From an uncultured Prevotellaceae bacterium (lineage in GTDB: Bacteria; Bacteroidota; Bacteroidia; Bacteroidales; Bacteroidaceae): a stretch of 64,000 nucleotides of DNA. Each line of letters starts with the position of its first letter. Positions within the stretch are counted from its first letter, which is position 1. The stretch is taken from contig CACYQZ010000006.1 of assembly GCA_902776665.1 (NCBI GenBank), positions 1 to 64,000 on the forward strand. Direction: 5' to 3'. The position numbers and the translations under genes were made by a program. The notes below the pieces were generated by a model that did not search any database, had not been told where the DNA came from, and saw only the letters and a program-made list of their open reading frames with translations. Below, piece after piece: positions 41,804 through 53,297 of the stretch.

Positions 41804-43123
41804 ATGAATATTGCAATTGTTGGAACGGGCTATGTCGGACTGGTGTCTGGCGCGTGTTTTGCTGATACGGGTGCTAACGTGACCTGCGTCGATGTGGATG
41901 CAGCGAAAATCGAACGGCTGAAAAAGGGCGAAATTCCCATTTATGAGCCGGGACTCGACGAACTGGTCTTGAAAAATGTCAATGCAGGCCGATTGAAGTT
42001 CACGACGTCGTTGGCCGATATTCTCAACGACCAGGAAATCGTGTTTTCTGCCGTTGGTACACCGCCCGATGAAGACGGTTCCGCCGATTTGAAATATGTG
42101 TTGCAAGTGGCCGAGACGATTGGCCAGAACCTCGATAAATATATGGTTGTCGTAACGAAGAGCACCGTTCCTGTGGGTACGGCGCAGAAGGTGCACGACA
42201 CGATTCAGCGCGAACTCGACAAGCGCGGTAGCAAGGTCGAGTTCGACGTGGCGAGCAACCCCGAATTTCTCAAGGAAGGCAACGCCATCAAGGACTTTAT
42301 GAGTCCCGACCGCGTGGTGGTTGGCGTGGAGAGCGAGCGGGCGAAAAAACTGCTGTCGAGGCTCTACAAACCGTTTATGATGAACAATTTCCGCGTGATT
42401 TTCATGGATGTTCCGAGTGCTGAAATGACGAAATATGCCGCCAATTCGATGCTCGCCACGCGCATTTCGTTTATGAACGACATCGCCAACCTCTGCGAAC
42501 TCGTCGGTGCCGACGTGAACATGGTGCGTCAGGGCATTGGTAGCGACACGCGCATCGGTCGCAAGTTCCTCTTCCCGGGCTGTGGCTACGGCGGTTCGTG
42601 CTTCCCGAAAGACGTGAAGGCGCTTATCAAAACCGCCGACCAAAACGGCTATTCGATGGAAGTTTTGAAGGCAGTCGAGGAGGTGAACGAGCGTCAGAAG
42701 AGCCTGTTGTTCCGCAAACTTCAGGCGGCTTTCGAGGGCGAGTCGTTGCAGGGCAAGACCGTTGCGCTGTGGGGACTTTCGTTCAAACCCGAAACCGACG
42801 ATATGCGCGAATCGACGGCATTGGTGATGATTGATTTGCTGTTGAAGGCCGGTTGCCGCGTTCGTGCCTACGACCCCGTGGCAATGGACGAGTGCCGCCG
42901 TCGCATTGGCGACCAAGTCGAGTATTGCCGCGATATGTACGACTGTGTGCTCGATGCCGACGCGCTGTTGCTGCTCACCGAGTGGAAGGAGTTCCGCCTG
43001 CCGAGTTGGGAGGTCGTTGGCAAGGCCATGAAGCACCGCCTTGTCATCGACGGTCGCAACATTTTCGACCATGTCGAACTCGCTGAAGCTGGCTTCGATT
43101 ATCATTGCATCGGAAAAAAGTAA
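41804..43123 (+). CDS. ugd: UDP-glucose 6-dehydrogenase
   Basis: 439 residues from the ATG at 41804 ('MNIAIVGTGYVGLVSGACFAD'); the upstream extension to 41744 reads as leader. NAD-binding 'GTGYVGLV', then 'TKSTVPVGTAQKV', 'FLKEGNAIKDFMSPDRVVVG' and the catalytic Cys in 'GCGYGGSCFPKD' are all present. It oxidises UDP-glucose to UDP-glucuronate for capsule, lipopolysaccharide or exopolysaccharide. Confidence 0.96.
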   Translation: MNIAIVGTGYVGLVSGACFADTGANVTCVDVDAAKIERLKKGEIPIYEPGLDELVLKNVNAGRLKFTTSLADILNDQEIVFSAVGTPPDEDGSADLKYVLQVAETIGQNLDKYMVVVTKSTVPVGTAQKVHDTIQRELDKRGSKVEFDVASNPEFLKEGNAIKDFMSPDRVVVGVESERAKKLLSRLYKPFMMNNFRVIFMDVPSAEMTKYAANSMLATRISFMNDIANLCELVGADVNMVRQGIGSDTRIGRKFLFPGCGYGGSCFPKDVKALIKTADQNGYSMEVLKAVEEVNERQKSLLFRKLQAAFEGESLQGKTVALWGLSFKPETDDMRESTALVMIDLLLKAGCRVRAYDPVAMDECRRRIGDQVEYCRDMYDCVLDADALLLLTEWKEFRLPSWEVVGKAMKHRLVIDGRNIFDHVELAEAGFDYHCIGKK

Positions 43124-43180
43124 ACGATGGATTTGCCAGAGAACGATATTGATATAAATTCAAAACATTTCTGATATAAT

Positions 43181-43381
43181 ATGGATTATGACAGAATTCG
43201 TTGCCCTTTTTGTGGAAGTAGAAACCTTGAATTCTCAAAAGAGGATTTCAACCACAGAGCGGCTTTTTGGGGAACTATTTTCCTAAGTCTTTGGGGCATT
43301 CTGTTCGGACTGTTTTGCAGAAAGAGAACTTACTGCAATTGTAGGGATTGCGGAAGCGGATTTGCATTCTACGAACAATAG
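43181..43381 (+). CDS. small zinc-ribbon membrane protein
   Basis: 66 residues. 'CPFCGSRNLEF' and 'CNCRDCGSGF' give two C-x2-C pairs around a hydrophobic segment (AAFWGTIFLSLWGILFGLF), that is, a zinc ribbon split by a membrane-like helix. It lies 57 bases after ugd and convergent to the helicase gene. Function unknown. The start is preceded by an AT-rich leader. Confidence 0.65.
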   Translation: MDYDRIRCPFCGSRNLEFSKEDFNHRAAFWGTIFLSLWGILFGLFCRKRTYCNCRDCGSGFAFYEQ

Positions 43382-43413
43382 AATTTATACGATGGATTGT
43401 TTGTGATGTGCCT

Positions 43414-44697
43414 TTAGGCTTTGCGATTTTTTCCATTCGGTTTCCCTTTCCCACGACCTTTTCCGCCACCACGCCGCTTGCCATTCCATTTTTTGCGGCG
43501 TTTCGGTTCTTCTGATTTGTATTCAGGACCGTCGCCGAGGCCGTCGGGTAGGGCGTTTTTCGTGATTTCGCGCTCGAGGAATCGCTCGATTTGCTGGAAA
43601 TAGCGGATGTCGTCGGGACTGACGAAGGTGACGGCGCGACCGTCGCGGTCGGCACGGGCGGTGCGACCGATGCGGTGAACGTAGTCCTCGGCGTCGCGCG
43701 GCACGTCGTAGTTGATGACCATCGCAATGTCGTCGATGTCGATGCCGCGAGAAAGGATGTCGGTGGTGACGAGTACGTCGATTTTTCCACTTTTGAAGCG
43801 GAACATCATCTCGTCGCGCTCGGCTTGCGACAGGTCGCTGTGCATTTCACCTGCGTTGATTTTCAGGCGGAGCAGGGCGCGATAGACGTCTTTCACCTTA
43901 TTGATTTTTCCAGCGAAAATGATGACGCGCTTCAGTTCGTTTTCCTTGAACATCGACTCGATGATGCCGAGTTTCTGCGGTTCGTAGCACACGTAGGCCG
44001 ACTGCTGAATCTTTTCGGCGGGTTTGCTCACGGCAATTTTCACTTCGGTCGGATTTTTCAGCAGTGTTTTCGCGAGTTGTTCGATTTTTTCGGGCATCGT
44101 GGCCGAAAACATCACTGTTTGACACGTCGGCGGCAGTTTTTTTGCGATTTTCAGAATATCGTCATAAAAACCCATGTCGAGCATTCGGTCGGCCTCGTCG
44201 AGCACGAAAAACGACACGCGGCTCATATCGACATTGTCCATCGTCAGGTGCGAGATGAAGCGGCCAGGCGTGGCGATGATGACATCGGCACCGGTTTTCA
44301 GCGCGTTGAGTTCCTGATAGTAGCGGTTGCCGTCGTTGCCGCCATAGACCGCCACCGAGCCGACATTGCTCAGGTAATAGCTGAAGCCCTGCATGGCGCG
44401 GTCGATTTGCTGTGCGAGTTCGCGTGTCGGTGCCATGATGATGCAGTTGATGGCATCTTTCGGAAAATCGACACTGCGACCGTCGGGAAAATCGGCGTAG
44501 CCGTCGTCGAGCATCGAGAGAATCGGCAACAGATAGGCCGCCGTCTTGCCCGTTCCCGTCTGTGCCACGCCCAGAATGTCGTGTCCGTCGAGGATTTCGG
44601 GAATGCAGCGTTCCTGAATCGGTGTCATTTCCTCGAATCGCATGTCGTAGAGCGCGTCGAGGATATTATCGTTTAAATATGTTTCTTCAAAATTCAT
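43414..44697 (-). CDS. DEAD-box RNA helicase
   Basis: 427 residues. All helicase motifs are visible: Q motif 'MTPIQERCIPEIL', motif I 'AQTGTGKT', 'PTRELAQQ' (Ia), 'TPGR' (Ib), 'DEAD' in 'VLDEADRMLDMGF' (II), 'SATMP' (III), 'VTTDILSRGIDI' (V) and 'HRIGRTARAD' (VI). The basic C-terminal tail (KRRKKWNGKRRGGGKGRGKGK) probably binds RNA. It belongs to the RhlE/DeaD type involved in ribosome assembly or mRNA decay. It follows the Lpt permease gene by 28 bases, across a CAATTGTAAAT-type tract. Confidence 0.95.
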   Translation of the reverse strand: MNFEETYLNDNILDALYDMRFEEMTPIQERCIPEILDGHDILGVAQTGTGKTAAYLLPILSMLDDGYADFPDGRSVDFPKDAINCIIMAPTRELAQQIDRAMQGFSYYLSNVGSVAVYGGNDGNRYYQELNALKTGADVIIATPGRFISHLTMDNVDMSRVSFFVLDEADRMLDMGFYDDILKIAKKLPPTCQTVMFSATMPEKIEQLAKTLLKNPTEVKIAVSKPAEKIQQSAYVCYEPQKLGIIESMFKENELKRVIIFAGKINKVKDVYRALLRLKINAGEMHSDLSQAERDEMMFRFKSGKIDVLVTTDILSRGIDIDDIAMVINYDVPRDAEDYVHRIGRTARADRDGRAVTFVSPDDIRYFQQIERFLEREITKNALPDGLGDGPEYKSEEPKRRKKWNGKRRGGGKGRGKGKPNGKNRKA

Positions 44698-44725
44698 TTT
44701 TCAATTGTAAATCGTAAATTGTCAA

Positions 44726-45928
44726 TTAGTTTGGTGCTTGCCGATAGCAGAAATATGCCACGAAAGCAAAAATGATGTTTGGCATCCACGCGGCGAGCAT
44801 CGGCGGGAAGTTCGCGTTCACGGCAAAGGTCGATGAGATGGCTTGGAGCAGGATGTAGAGCGCACTCAGCGCGAGTCCGATGCCGAGATAGAGACCCATG
44901 CCGCCTTTTCGCTTGCGTGAGGAGAGCGACGCACCGATGATGGTCAGAATGAACGAGGCGAACGACATGGCGATGCGCTTGTGGTATTCCATCTGGTAGC
45001 GCACGACGTTGCTGCTGCCGCGTCCGATTTGTTTCGAGATGAAATCGCGCAGTTCGGGGCTTGTGAGCGTCTCTTGCTGACCCTTGGAATAGACCAAGTC
45101 GGCAGGTTCCATCATGATGACGGTGTCTTTGTTGACACCGCTGGTGATGTGCTCGCGAAGACCTTTCAACTCGCGGATTTTCCAGTTCGTCGCCCGCCAT
45201 TGGAATTTCGTGTCGGAAATCGTGTCGTATTGAATTTCCTGCGCCGTCATGTGGCTGACGAGTTTCTTGTTTTCAAACTTGTCGAGCGAAAAGCCGTAGC
45301 CGCGTTTCATCGTGTTGTCGTAGTGTTGGATATACGCGATAACACCTTGACCTACTTGCAGTTGCACGTTTTCGGCAGCCGTCGTTTTCCGTTTGTTTTT
45401 GTAGATGGTTTCAAAATTCTGTCGCACGATGGTTCCCTGCGGAATGACGTAGGCGCTGAGGTAGTACGACAGCATCGAAATCAGCACGCACGAAATCATG
45501 TAGGGGCGCAGGAGCCGCTTAAACGACACGCCCGAGGCCAACATGGCGATGATTTCGGAATTTCCAGTGAGTTTCGAGGTGAAGAAAATCACGGCGATGA
45601 AGACGAATAGGGCACTGAAAAGGTTGGCGTAGTAGGGCACCCAATTCATGTAATAGTCGAAAATGATGGCCTTCAGCGGTGCGTGATACTTGATGAAAGA
45701 GTCGAGATATTGGTTGATGTCGAAGACGATGGCGATGGTGATGATCAGCAGAATCGAGAATACATAGGTGCCGATGAATTTTCGGATGATATACCAGTCG
45801 AGCCGCTTGATGAAGGTGGGTTTGAGTTTCTTCAACAGGCCGCCGAGCCGACCGAAGATTTTTCGCAGCCCTCGTCCGACTTTCAATGCTTTGCGGTGTT
45901 TCTTGATTTTGCTATATTTCATCGTCAT
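44726..45928 (-). CDS. LptF/LptG-family permease
   Basis: 400 residues, YjgP/YjgQ family. Basic N-terminus, membrane helices at about 48-70, 95-115 and 140-160, a periplasmic beta-jellyroll-like domain (about 165-300), then three more helices (about 315-395). The segment 'NSEIIAMLASGVSFKRLLRPY' is the usual cytoplasmic coupling motif that contacts the LptB ATPase. With LptB it extracts lipopolysaccharide from the inner membrane. One member is visible here; F versus G cannot be told apart. The ATG (45928, or 45922) follows a GGTTAAAAGG tandem tract. Confidence 0.9.
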   Translation of the reverse strand: MTMKYSKIKKHRKALKVGRGLRKIFGRLGGLLKKLKPTFIKRLDWYIIRKFIGTYVFSILLIITIAIVFDINQYLDSFIKYHAPLKAIIFDYYMNWVPYYANLFSALFVFIAVIFFTSKLTGNSEIIAMLASGVSFKRLLRPYMISCVLISMLSYYLSAYVIPQGTIVRQNFETIYKNKRKTTAAENVQLQVGQGVIAYIQHYDNTMKRGYGFSLDKFENKKLVSHMTAQEIQYDTISDTKFQWRATNWKIRELKGLREHITSGVNKDTVIMMEPADLVYSKGQQETLTSPELRDFISKQIGRGSSNVVRYQMEYHKRIAMSFASFILTIIGASLSSRKRKGGMGLYLGIGLALSALYILLQAISSTFAVNANFPPMLAAWMPNIIFAFVAYFCYRQAPN

Positions 45929-45970
45929 TTTTTACCTTTTAACCCTTTAACCTTTTAACCCTTTAACTTT
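45929..45970. repeat. tandem word tract before a start codon
   Basis: On the minus strand, repeats of GGTTAAA(A/G)GG run straight into the ATG of the Lpt permease gene. A similar tract (AAAAGTAAAAAGGTTAAAAAGT) runs into the ATG of the HAD gene at 37227-37260. The two share (G/A)GTAAAAAATGACGAT around the start codon. Confidence 0.55.
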
Positions 45971-45972
45971 TT

Positions 45973-47096
45973 CTAACGTCTTCTTCCAAGATTCTCAACG
46001 ACACTCCGTTTCCACTGCGTGAAATCGCCCTGTTCGATGTGCTGTCGGGCATCGCCGACCAGTCGCAGGTAGAACGCGAGGTTGTGAATCGAGGCAATTT
46101 GCATCGCGAGCAGTTCCTGCGCCTTGAACAGATGGTGCAGATAGGCTTTCGTGTGCAGGCGGTCGATGGCGCAGCCGTCGGGGTCGATGGGCGAAAAGTC
46201 GTCTTCCCACTTCTTGTTGCGCATATTCATCGTGCCCTCGTAGGTGAACAGCATCGCGTTGCGACCGTTGCGCGTCGGCATCACGCAGTCGAACATATCC
46301 ACGCCGCGCTCGATGGCTTCGAGGATGTTCTGCGGCGTTCCGACACCCATCAGATAGCGCGGTCGGTCTTTCGGCAGAATCGCGTTCACGACCTCAATCA
46401 TCTCGTACATCACCTCGGTGGGTTCGCCCACGGCCAGTCCGCCAATGGCATTACCGTCGGCGCCTTTGTCGGCGACGAATTTCGCGGCCTCGCTGCGCAA
46501 ATCCTTGTAGGTGCAGCCCTGCACAATCGGGAAAAGGCTCTGTTGGTGGCCGTAGAGCGGTTCGGTTTCGTTGAATCGCTTGATGCAGCGGTCGAGCCAG
46601 CGTTGCGTCAGTTCGAGCGAGTTCTTGGCATATTGGTAGTCGCTTTTTCCGGGCGGACATTCGTCGAATGCCATCATAATGTCGGCACCGATGATGCGCT
46701 CGGTATCCATCACGTTTTCGGGCGTGAAAAAGTGCTTCGATCCGTCGATGTGCGAGCGAAATTCACAGCCTTCCTCGCGCAATTTTCTGATGCCCGTGAG
46801 CGAAAACACCTGAAAACCGCCCGAATCGGTCAGAATCGGCCTGTCCCACGTGTTGAACTGGTGGAGTCCGCCTGCTTTTTGCAGAATTTCAAGGCCCGGA
46901 CGCAGGTAGAGGTGATAGGTGTTGCCGAGGATGATTTGCGCCTCGACTTGCTCGCGCAGTTCGCTGAAATGCACGCCCTTCACCGAGCCACACGTGCCGA
47001 CGGGCATGAAAATCGGGGTTTTGATTTGCCCGTGAGCCGTGGTAATCAGGCCTGTTCGTGCGTCGCTGTAGGGGTCGGTATGTTGTAATTCAAAGG

Positions 47097-47100
<4 letters not shown>
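45973..47100 (-). CDS. tgt: tRNA-guanine transglycosylase
   Basis: 375 residues, normal length. 'ILTDSGGFQVFSL' (catalytic region), 'GGLAVGEP' and 'FDCVMPTRNGRNA' are diagnostic. It replaces G34 with a queuosine precursor in GUN-anticodon tRNAs. The zinc site is degenerate: where most enzymes have C-x-C-x2-C there is 'DGCAIDRLHTKAYL', one Cys at most, though the later His in 'IASIHN' is kept. The start overlaps the lon stop by 4 bases. Confidence 0.95.
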
Positions 47101-49631
<2,531 letters not shown>

Positions 49632-49661
49632 TGTTGTCGTTTTCTCCTGATTTTGAACCTG

Positions 49662-49669
49662 CAAAGTTA
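49662..49669 (-). promoter_or_regulatory. -7 element of lon
   Basis: Minus strand TAACTTTG followed by CA, 30 bases before the ATG at 49631. Confidence 0.5.
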
Positions 49670-49764
49670 CGAATTTTTCTCGGCATTTCTTCATTTTTTA
49701 CGAGAAATTGCTTTGATTTAGTCCTTTTTATGTGATTTTTGACAGTTTTACGACTATTTATTCG

Positions 49765-49772
49765 TAACTTTG
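49765..49772 (+). promoter_or_regulatory. -7 element of the methyltransferase gene
   Basis: TAACTTTG, 41 bases before the ATG at 49814. A TTTG at 49738-49741 has a long 23-base spacing. It is divergent from the lon promoter. Confidence 0.5.
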
Positions 49773-49813
49773 CGTCGAATTTACGATTATTTTGACGCGA
49801 TATTGACGAAAAA

Positions 49814-50539
49814 ATGAGCCATTTCGATTTCAAAAAATTTCGGATTGAACAAGACCGCTGTGCGATGAAAGTGGGAACCGACGGTGTACTACTCGGCGCT
49901 TGGGCCGAGGGCGGACGACGGATTCTCGACATCGGCACAGGAACGGGCGTCATTGCACTGATGATGGCACAGCGCTTTGCCGACGCGACGGTGACCGCCA
50001 TCGACATCGACGCGGAGGCTTGCGCTCAGGCACGGGAAAACGCTTCGATGTCGCCCTTTGCCAATCGAGTGTCGGTCGTTCATTCGTCGGTGCAGTCGTT
50101 CGCAGCTGATTTCTTGGAAAAATGTTCCCAAAACGATTCGTTAGAATTGTTCGACAGCATCGTTTCCAATCCACCCTTTTTCGAGCAGAGCCTGAAAAAT
50201 CCCGACAACCGAAAAGCCACTGCCCGACACACCGATTCGCTTCCGTTCGCCGACCTTTTCAAAAGCGTTTCTCACCTGCTTAGCGACGAGGGAGTTTTTA
50301 GCGTTATCATACCTGTAGAAAAACTTGAATCGTTTTCTTCAAATGCTTATTTATCAAGTTTTTATATCTCTCGTCAATGTATGATAAAAACAACTTTGAA
50401 GAAGCCCGCAAAACGCTGTCTTTTAGCCTTTCAAAAACACCTTCCAACGTCGGTTGAGCGAACAGAATTTTATCTGCAAAACGACGATGGAACGCGCAGC
50501 GATTGGTATCGGAATTTGACGGGAAATTTTTATCTTTAA
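49814..50539 (+). CDS. tRNA1(Val) A37 N6-methyltransferase (YfiC/TrmN6 type)
   Basis: 241 residues. N-terminal 'FDFKKFRIEQDRCAMKVGTDGVLLGAWA' and the SAM-binding 'ILDIGTGTGVIALMMAQRF' define the YfiC group. 'FDSIVSNPPFF' is the N6-adenine methyltransferase NPPF motif. The C-terminal part recognises the tRNA. Divergent from lon. Length agrees with the family. Confidence 0.9.
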   Translation: MSHFDFKKFRIEQDRCAMKVGTDGVLLGAWAEGGRRILDIGTGTGVIALMMAQRFADATVTAIDIDAEACAQARENASMSPFANRVSVVHSSVQSFAADFLEKCSQNDSLELFDSIVSNPPFFEQSLKNPDNRKATARHTDSLPFADLFKSVSHLLSDEGVFSVIIPVEKLESFSSNAYLSSFYISRQCMIKTTLKKPAKRCLLAFQKHLPTSVERTEFYLQNDDGTRSDWYRNLTGNFYL

Positions 50540-50582
50540 GTGAAAAAATAGTGTTTTTCGTTCCGTTTTGTACAAAAATTCG

Positions 50583-50590
50583 TACCTTTG
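50583..50590 (+). promoter_or_regulatory. -7 element of fabD
   Basis: TACCTTTG followed by CA, 49 bases before the ATG at 50640. No consensus -33 at standard spacing. Confidence 0.5.
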
Positions 50591-50639
50591 CAGCCGATTT
50601 CAGGAATTGACAAGACAAACAACTCAAAATAGCAAAAAA

Positions 50640-51524
50640 ATGAAAGCATTTGTATTCCCTGGACAGGGTGCCCAGTCGGTTGGCATGGGCAAGGAGCTTT
50701 ACGAGCAAAACGAAGTGGCTCGTGAACTTTTCGAGAAGGCCAACGAAGTCTTAGGTTTCCGCATCACCGACATTATGTTCAAAGGCACCGACGAGGAACT
50801 CAAGCAGACGCGCATCACGCAGCCTGCCGTGTTCGTTCACAGTGTGGTTTCGGCATTGGCTCTGGGCGACGATTTCCAACCCGCGATGGTGGCTGGTCAC
50901 TCGCTCGGCGAGATGTCGGCACTGGCGGCGACGGGCGCTCTGAGTTTCGAGGACGGTCTGCGCCTCGTGCAAAAGCGTGCGCTGGCAATGCAGAAGGCTT
51001 GCGACGAGAATCCGGGTACGATGGCGGCGATTATCGCGCTGCCCGACGAGGTGGTTGAGGCCGTGTGTGAAAACGTCTCGAAGCCCGATTGTTTCGTGAT
51101 TCCCGCCAATTACAACTGCCCGGGTCAGCTCGTGATTTCGGGTCACGTCGAGGCCGTGAGCGTTGCCTGCGAGAAACTGAAAGAAACGGGTGCGAAGCGT
51201 GCGCTGGTGCTGCAGGTGAACGGTGCGTTCCACTCGCCGCTGATGCAGTCGGCGAAGGACGAACTGGCCGCTGCCATTATGCAGACCGAGTTCAAAACGC
51301 CGTGCTGCCCTGTCTATCAGAACGTGGATGCGCTGCCTCACACCGATCCCGAGGAAATCAAACAGAACCTGATTGCCCAACTGACGAGCCCCGTGCGCTG
51401 GACGAAGACAGTGCAAAATATGGTGGCCGACGGTGCAACGGAGTTCACCGAATGTGGTCCGGGCAAGGCTTTGCAGGGTATGATTACGAAAATCGCCCGT
51501 GATGTAACGGTGCAGGGAGTCTGA
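50640..51524 (+). CDS. fabD: malonyl-CoA:ACP transacylase
   Basis: 294 residues from the ATG at 50640 ('MKAFVFPGQGAQSVGMG'); the open extension to 50568 covers the promoter. The active-site Ser lies in 'VAGHSLGEMSALAA', with the second catalytic His in 'VNGAFHSPLM' and Gln in 'PGQGAQ'. It loads malonate onto acyl carrier protein for fatty acid synthesis. It stands alone, followed by the GH13 gene after a short-word repeat. Confidence 0.96.
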   Translation: MKAFVFPGQGAQSVGMGKELYEQNEVARELFEKANEVLGFRITDIMFKGTDEELKQTRITQPAVFVHSVVSALALGDDFQPAMVAGHSLGEMSALAATGALSFEDGLRLVQKRALAMQKACDENPGTMAAIIALPDEVVEAVCENVSKPDCFVIPANYNCPGQLVISGHVEAVSVACEKLKETGAKRALVLQVNGAFHSPLMQSAKDELAAAIMQTEFKTPCCPVYQNVDALPHTDPEEIKQNLIAQLTSPVRWTKTVQNMVADGATEFTECGPGKALQGMITKIARDVTVQGV

Positions 51525-51548
51525 TTCGTGAAGTGTATTTCGTGAAGT

Positions 51549-53249
51549 GTGAAGTGTGGAGTGAGGAAGCCGATTATTTATCAATTATTTCCGCGATGGT
51601 TCGGCAATAAGAACACGACGCGGAAACACGACGGTAGCATTGAGGAAAATGGCTGTGGAAAGTTCAACGACCTCGATACCGCCACGCTTCGTCGCATCCG
51701 AAGCCTCGGCGCAACGCACCTTTGGCTGACGGGCATTATTCGCCACGCCACACAGACCGATTACTCGCGATTCGGCATTCCGCGTCAGCATCCGCAGGTG
51801 GTGAAGGGTAGGGCAGGGTCGCCCTATGCCATCGCCGATTACTACGATGTCGATCCCGATTTGGCGGTCGATGTCGAACGTCGGATGGAAGAATTTGAGG
51901 CGCTAGTTGGTCGCGCACACGCGCACGATATGAAAGTGGTGATCGACTTCGTTCCGAACCACGTTGCGCGGCAGTATCAGTCGATTGGCAAGCCCGAGAA
52001 CGAGCGCGATCTCGGCGAGGACGACGACCCGACGATGCACTTTTCCACCAACAATAATTATTATTATCTTTGGGGGCAACCACTGGAACTTTCGTTCCTC
52101 GCTCCTCATTCCTCGACAAATTCCTCGACGAATTACCACGAAAATCCAGCGAAAGCCACGGGAAACGACCAATTTTCCAACTGTCCGAGCCGAAACGACT
52201 GGTACGAGACCATCAAACTCAACTACGGCGTTGATTATTGCGACGCAGGCGGTCGTTCCGAGCATTTCGACCCGATTCCCGACACGTGGCAGAAAATGCT
52301 GAACATCCTGCTTTTCTGGGCCTCCAAGGACATTGACGCCTTCCGTTGCGACATGGTTTTCATGGTGCCCGTCGCCTTTTGGAAGTGGGCGATTGCGCAG
52401 GTCAAAAACGAATATCCGAACATCAAATTCATCGGCGAAATCTACGATCCTCCGCTCTATCGCAGTTACATCGACGCCGGTTTCGACTGGCTCTACGACA
52501 AAGTCGGCATGTACGACTGTCTGCGCGATGTCGTTTGCGGAAGGCGGCCTGCCAGTAGCATCACGGCGCAGTGGCAGTCGGTCGATGACATCCTCGACCA
52601 CATGCTCTATTTCCTCGAAAACCACGATGAACAGCGCATTGCGAGCGATTTCTTCGCCGGCAATGCCCAGAAAGCCATTCCTGCCGCCATCGTCAGCGTC
52701 TTGCTCAACCGTTGTCCGTTTATGCTCTACGCCGGACAGGAATTCGGCGAGCGCGGCATGGACGAAGAAGGCTTTAGCGGACGCGACGGTCGCACGACGA
52801 TTTTCGATTATTGGTGCGTCGATTCGCTGCGTCGCGGCTATTATTCCCCGATGCACCTGAACAATGCCGAAAAGCGCCTGAAAACGTTTTACACGCGCCT
52901 GCTCACGATTGCCAATACGGAAAAAGCCGTCTCCGAGGGCGAATTTTTCGACCTGATGTATTGCAACATGCAGTCGTGGCAGTTCAACCCGAATCAGCAA
53001 TACGCCTTTTTGCGTAAGGCCGACGACGAACTGCTGCTCGTTGTCGCAAACTTTTCCGACGATGCCGTGCGCTGCGGCGTTTTGATTCCGCAACACGCCT
53101 TTGATTTCTTGAAAATCGCCGAGCGGAACGCCATCGTCGCCACCGACCTGCTCACGGGCGAAACCCTCACGACGAACCTTCTTGCCGACTCGACGGTGGA
53201 AATCTCCATAAATGCGTTCAGCGGTCGGGTGCTGAAATTCAGCCTTTAA
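51549..53249 (+). CDS. GH13 alpha-amylase-family enzyme
   Basis: 566 residues. All four GH13 regions are visible: 'VVIDFVPNHV' (I), 'IDAFRCDMV' with the nucleophile Asp (II), 'FIGEIYDPP' with the acid/base Glu (III) and 'FLENHDEQR' (IV). There is no signal peptide, so an intracellular glucan or trehalose-type substrate is likely. 'SSTNSSTNYHENPAKA' (about 196-210) looks like a local expansion. The start is a GTG inside a GTGAAGTGTGGAGTGAGG tract; the stop at 51543 limits it, and a second GTG at 51561 is also possible. Confidence 0.9.
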   Translation: MKCGVRKPIIYQLFPRWFGNKNTTRKHDGSIEENGCGKFNDLDTATLRRIRSLGATHLWLTGIIRHATQTDYSRFGIPRQHPQVVKGRAGSPYAIADYYDVDPDLAVDVERRMEEFEALVGRAHAHDMKVVIDFVPNHVARQYQSIGKPENERDLGEDDDPTMHFSTNNNYYYLWGQPLELSFLAPHSSTNSSTNYHENPAKATGNDQFSNCPSRNDWYETIKLNYGVDYCDAGGRSEHFDPIPDTWQKMLNILLFWASKDIDAFRCDMVFMVPVAFWKWAIAQVKNEYPNIKFIGEIYDPPLYRSYIDAGFDWLYDKVGMYDCLRDVVCGRRPASSITAQWQSVDDILDHMLYFLENHDEQRIASDFFAGNAQKAIPAAIVSVLLNRCPFMLYAGQEFGERGMDEEGFSGRDGRTTIFDYWCVDSLRRGYYSPMHLNNAEKRLKTFYTRLLTIANTEKAVSEGEFFDLMYCNMQSWQFNPNQQYAFLRKADDELLLVVANFSDDAVRCGVLIPQHAFDFLKIAERNAIVATDLLTGETLTTNLLADSTVEISINAFSGRVLKFSL

Positions 53250-53297
53250 TTTCCTCGAAATGGCATTTGTGTCAGACGATTTGAAAAAATATCGAGT

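Noticed and set aside
41789..43105. 438-codon open frame opposite ugd
   Set aside because: Antisense shadow; ugd is unmistakable on the plus strand.
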